Source: Gemmatimonadales bacterium (GTDB lineage: Bacteria; Gemmatimonadota; Gemmatimonadetes; Gemmatimonadales; GWC2-71-9). Taken from it: a stretch of 7,076 nt of DNA. Below, piece by piece: positions 4,821 through 7,076 of this stretch. The notes under the pieces are model-generated. The model did not search any database, was not told the DNA's origin, and saw nothing but the letters and a program-made list of their open reading frames with translations. The translations under genes were made by a program, and so were the position numbers. The stretch is from contig JAICPP010000172.1 in assembly GCA_025929805.1 (NCBI GenBank), forward strand, positions 1-7,076, given 5' to 3'. Within the stretch, counting starts at the first letter, position 1, and each line of letters starts with the position of its first letter.

Positions 4821-5552
4821 ATGGCAGAAGAGACAGTAGATCCACAGGGCTCGACGGTAGTCGGAACCGATGCGGAGCAGCCGGGCGCGGGCGCAGCGGC
4901 AGAGCCGGCCGCGGCCCAGGAAGGCGCACCCGCTGAGGGCCAGACTCCAGAACGGGCCGGTGGTCCGGAGCGGCCTCGGGGTCGGGGCGGGCGTGAGCGA
5001 AGTGATCGCGGCGGGCGTGGGGGTGGCAGGCGGGATCGGGGTGATCGAGAGCGTCCCAGCGACCACGTCGAGAATGTCATCGCCATCAATCGGGTGGCCA
5101 AGGTGGTCAAGGGCGGCCGGCGGTTCTCCTTCAACGCTCTGGTGGCGGTGGGAGATGGCAAGGGCAAGGTCGGCATCGCCACCGGCAAGGCCAACGAGGT
5201 CTCCGAGGCGGTCCGCAAGGCGGTCGATGCGGCCAAACGGTCGATGATCGAGCTTCCCCGCACGGGATCCACCATCCCGCATGAGGTCGTTGGTGAGCAC
5301 GGCGCGGGCCGGGTCTTGCTCAAGCCGGCAGCAACCGGTACCGGGGTAATTGCCGGCGGGCCAGTGCGGGCGGTTCTCGAGTGTGCCGGGATCACGGACA
5401 TCCTGACCAAGAGTCTGGGATCGACCAATCCACACAACATGGTGCGGGCCACTATGGACGGGCTCGCCACCCTGGTCTCGGCCCGTCAGGTTGCCCGGGA
5501 GCGGGGGGTCGAGGTCGATCAGATCGCGTACAAGCCGCGGCAGGAGAGCTGA
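4821..5552 (+). CDS. rpsE: Small subunit ribosomal protein uS5 (S5) with acidic plus Arg/Gly-rich N-terminal extension
   Basis: uS5 lies on the solvent side of the 30S, near the mRNA entry, and influences decoding fidelity. The 243-residue product is much longer than the usual 165-175. The core starts near residue 84 (ENVIAINRVAKVVKGGRRFSF), the dsRNA-binding-like domain. It includes VAVGDGKGKVGIATGKANEV (108-127), GAGRVLLKPAATGTGVIAGG (161-180), and SLGSTNPHNMVRATMDGL (198-215). Residues 1-45 are Ala/Glu/Pro-rich and acidic. Residues 46-79 are Arg/Gly/Asp-rich with RGG triplets (for example RGRGGRE and RGGRGGGRR), resembling RGG-type RNA-binding tails. GGAG at 4811-4814, six bases before the ATG, fixes the start, and no start codon nearer the core looks better supported. 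The tail is probably disordered. Confidence 0.97.
   Translation: MAEETVDPQGSTVVGTDAEQPGAGAAAEPAAAQEGAPAEGQTPERAGGPERPRGRGGRERSDRGGRGGGRRDRGDRERPSDHVENVIAINRVAKVVKGGRRFSFNALVAVGDGKGKVGIATGKANEVSEAVRKAVDAAKRSMIELPRTGSTIPHEVVGEHGAGRVLLKPAATGTGVIAGGPVRAVLECAGITDILTKSLGSTNPHNMVRATMDGLATLVSARQVARERGVEVDQIAYKPRQES
5013..5041 (+). other. Possible G-quadruplex in the rpsE tail
   Basis: Four G-runs lie on the coding strand at 5013-5015, 5019-5023, 5032-5034 and 5038-5041, with spacers of 3, 8 and 3 bases. The middle spacer is slightly over the usual 7-base limit. The mRNA would carry the G-rich strand. The pattern may simply follow from Gly/Arg codons in GC-rich DNA. Confidence 0.35.
5542..5546 (+). 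promoter_or_regulatory. Ribosome binding site deciding the rpmD start
   Basis: AGGAG lies within the last codons of rpsE, seven bases before ATG 5554. The in-frame GTG at 5641, which would give a family-sized protein, has no SD and would cut into the first beta-strand. Confidence 0.75.
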
Positions 5553-5553
5553 A

Positions 5554-5814
5554 ATGGGTCGTAATCCAGCGGTGGGACGCCAGGGGCCGGCCCATCACGC
5601 CTCAGTGATACCAACCGAGGGTGCCGCCAGCGCACTCGCGGTGAAGCAGATCCGCTCCGACATCGGGCACTCGGAAACCATGCGCCGGACCCTGCGCGCG
5701 CTGGGCCTCCGGCATCACCAACAGACGGTGCGGGTGCCCAATACGTCGTCCATTCGAGGGATGTTGGTCAAGGTGCGTCACCTGGTCGACGTGACGCCGG
5801 CCAAGGAGAGCTGA
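5554..5814 (+). CDS. rpmD: Large subunit ribosomal protein uL30 (L30), N-terminally extended
   Basis: uL30 is a small peripheral 50S protein, absent from some bacterial lineages. The product has 86 residues against about 60 in the family. The core is ALAVKQIRSDIGHSETMRRT (27-46), then LRALGLRHHQQTVRVPNT (47-64) and SIRGMLVKVRHLVDV (66-80). This matches the family pattern of strand, RSxIG, RxTLRALGL, QTVxxPNT and IRGMxxKVxHLV. A lead of about 26 residues (MGRNPAVGRQGPAHHAS and on) precedes it and has no recognised homology. ATG 5554 is chosen because it follows the rpsE stop by one base and has a good SD. The stop overlaps the rplO start by one base (TGATG). Confidence 0.93.
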   Translation: MGRNPAVGRQGPAHHASVIPTEGAASALAVKQIRSDIGHSETMRRTLRALGLRHHQQTVRVPNTSSIRGMLVKVRHLVDVTPAKES

Positions 5815-6365
5815 TGGCAGAAAAGAAGAGCACCAAGATCAGGGCCGCGGGACGGCAGGGCAGCACGGCAGCGAAGCGGACGGTCAGTGCCCGCCGCACA
5901 GCCGAGGCTCCGGGCCCGCAGGAGCGGAGGCTGACGCTCTCGAGCCTCTCGCCGGCCGCCGGATCCACTCAGTCGCGCAAGCGGGTGGGTCGCGGTCCGG
6001 GATCAGGACTGGGCAAGACCTCCGGCAAGGGTCACAAGGGTCATAAGGCCCGGACTGGTGGCGCCACCAACCCCGGGTTCGAGGGTGGCCAAATGCCCAT
6101 GTACCGGCGCCTGCCCAAGCGAGGCTTCACCAACCCGTTCCGAGTCGAATCCCAGGTGGTCAACCTGATTGACCTCAAGAAAGTCAGCGCCGCCGAGGTG
6201 AGCCCCGAGACCTTGTACTCAGCGGGCCTGATCGGGAAACCCGACTCTCCTGTCAAGTTGCTGGGCACCGGTGACGCCGATCGGGCTTACACCGTCCGAG
6301 GCGTGGCCCTTTCCGCGCCGGCGCGCGCAAAGATCGAGGCGGCCGGCGGCAAGATCGAGGGGTAA
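5814..6365 (+). CDS. rplO: Large subunit ribosomal protein uL15 (L15) with basic N-terminal extension
   Basis: uL15 is a 50S assembly protein whose long N-terminal arm threads into 23S rRNA. The product has 183 residues against the usual 145-150. The family start corresponds to about residue 40 (LTLSSLSPAAGS). It is followed by the Gly/Lys-rich arm with RKRVGRGPGSGLGKTSGKGH (55-74), GFEGGQMPMYRRLPKRGF (88-105) and NPFRVESQVVNLIDL (107-121), and the domain ends in the typical GGKIEG. Residues 1-38 are an extra Lys/Arg/Ala/Ser-rich lead, probably disordered. AAGGAG at 5803-5808, inside rpmD, sits five bases before the ATG and fixes the start. The gene overlaps both neighbours by one base. Confidence 0.97.
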   Translation: MAEKKSTKIRAAGRQGSTAAKRTVSARRTAEAPGPQERRLTLSSLSPAAGSTQSRKRVGRGPGSGLGKTSGKGHKGHKARTGGATNPGFEGGQMPMYRRLPKRGFTNPFRVESQVVNLIDLKKVSAAEVSPETLYSAGLIGKPDSPVKLLGTGDADRAYTVRGVALSAPARAKIEAAGGKIEG

Positions 6366-7076
6366 TGACCTCAGTTCGTCCCAATCTCGCGATGGACGAG
6401 GAGCTGAAGCGAAAGCTCCTCTTCACCCTGCTGGCCCTGGTCATCTACCGAGTCGGGGCGCATATCGCCGCTCCGGGCGTGAATGTCACGGCGCTCGCCG
6501 ACTTCATCCGCAACTCTGCAGCGGCCGGCTTTTTCGGACTATACGACGCTCTGGGCGGTGGGCTCTCCCGCGCGACCGTGTTCGCGCTGGGCATCATGCC
6601 CTACATCTCCGCCTCGATCATCTTCCAGCTGGCCGGCGGCGTGGCGCCCTCCATCGGCAAGATGCAGAAGGACGAGGAGGGAAAGAAGAAGATCACGCAG
6701 TGGACCCGGTACCTCACCGTGTTCATCTCGCTGTCCCAGGCGTATACCTTCGCGCTGTTCACCGAGTCCATACCGGGTGCGGTGCCCACACCAGGGTTCT
6801 GGTCCCGCCTGATCATGGTGGTGACGCTCACCACCGGCGCCATCTTCGTGATGTGGCTGGGCGAGCAGATCACCGAGCGCGGCATCGGAAACGGCATGAG
6901 CCTGCTCATTACCTTCTCGATCCTGGAGCGGCTCTGGCCTGGCACGGTGCAGCTGCTTCAGTTCATCCGAAGCGGTGTGGTCACTCCGATCGGGGCGGTG
7001 TTCTTTCTAGTCATTCTGGTCGCAGTCATCGCTGCGGTCGTGGGCATGACGATCGCTGCTCGACGAATTCCCATCC
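6365..7076 (+). CDS. secY: Protein translocase channel subunit SecY, N-terminal part (gene runs off the window)
   Basis: SecY is the inner-membrane channel that, with SecE, SecG and SecA, exports unfolded preproteins and inserts membrane proteins. The frame is open from ATG 6365 to the window end: 237 codons of an expected 430-450. Seen are ELKRKLLFTLLALVIYRVGAH (13-33, first membrane helix), a plug-like segment (about 40-68), ALGIMPYISASIIFQL (74-89), EEGKKKITQWTRYLTV (104-119), MWLGEQITERGIGNGMSLLI (163-182) and a sixth helix at about 207-229 ending ARRIPI. HIAAPGV replaces the commoner HIPxPGV. Start and rplO stop share TAATG. GAGGGG (6357-6362) is only two bases from the ATG, so the SD is tight. 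Met10 (6392) is an alternative, but family length favours 6365. Confidence 0.97.
   Translation, partial: MTSVRPNLAMDEELKRKLLFTLLALVIYRVGAHIAAPGVNVTALADFIRNSAAAGFFGLYDALGGGLSRATVFALGIMPYISASIIFQLAGGVAPSIGKMQKDEEGKKKITQWTRYLTVFISLSQAYTFALFTESIPGAVPTPGFWSRLIMVVTLTTGAIFVMWLGEQITERGIGNGMSLLITFSILERLWPGTVQLLQFIRSGVVTPIGAVFFLVILVAVIAAVVGMTIAARRIPI

Noticed and set aside
4563..5470. Long minus-strand open frames (4563-5435 and 4817-5470) opposite rplR and rpsE
   Set aside because: They lie opposite two clear ribosomal protein genes, show no recognisable domain, and are expected by chance on the reverse strand of GC-rich coding DNA.
6483..6812. Plus-strand open frame of 109 residues inside secY
   Set aside because: It is in another frame from the continuous SecY reading frame, which matches family motifs throughout. 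Its Ser/Arg/Pro-rich product is a shadow.

Overview
The window is a slice of a bacterial S10-spc type ribosomal protein operon, entirely on the + strand. In order it holds the last codons of rplV, then rpsC, rplP, rpmC, rpsQ, rplN, rplX, rplE, rpsN (zinc-binding form), rpsH, rplF, rplR, rpsE, rpmD, rplO, and the first 237 codons of secY, which runs off the right edge. The DNA is GC-rich and starts are ATG (one GTG, rpmC). The gene order is bacterial. Together the GC content, the short zinc-type uS14, the presence of uL30 and the lengthened uL5, uS5 and uL15 suggest a GC-rich environmental lineage such as Gemmatimonadota or a neighbour. That placement is a weak inference, because no lineage-specific gene is present.

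Layout: most genes are packed tightly. rplV/rpsC, rpmD/rplO and rplO/secY overlap by one base (TAATG or TGATG), rplR/rpsE abut, and several Shine-Dalgarno (SD) sequences lie inside the previous gene. Only three junctions are longer than about 15 bases: rpmC-rpsQ (63 bp), rpsQ-rplN (72 bp) and rplE-rpsN (95 bp). Each of these is filled by an inverted repeat whose two arms are built from degenerate 7-bp tandem units. The repeats reach into the flanking genes: one supplies the last nine codons of rpmC, one contains the rplE stop codon, and two overlap the SD of the next gene. I see no other stretch without a gene.

Function: the genes encode parts of both ribosomal subunits: 30S uS3, uS17, uS14, uS8 and uS5; 50S uL22, uL16, uL29, uL14, uL24, uL5, uL6, uL18, uL30 and uL15. 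The last gene encodes SecY, the protein-conducting channel of the inner membrane. Co-transcription would keep subunit proteins in balance and couple them to export capacity. Five proteins (uL24, uL5, uS5, uL30, uL15) carry N-terminal extensions beyond the usual family core. The longest are a Lys/Gly/Ala/Pro-rich tail on uL5 and an acidic-then-Arg/Gly tail on uS5.

The gene content is ordinary housekeeping, and I found no defence system, mobile gene or new enzyme. What is unusual is the set of heptamer-built inverted repeats, and the protein tails.
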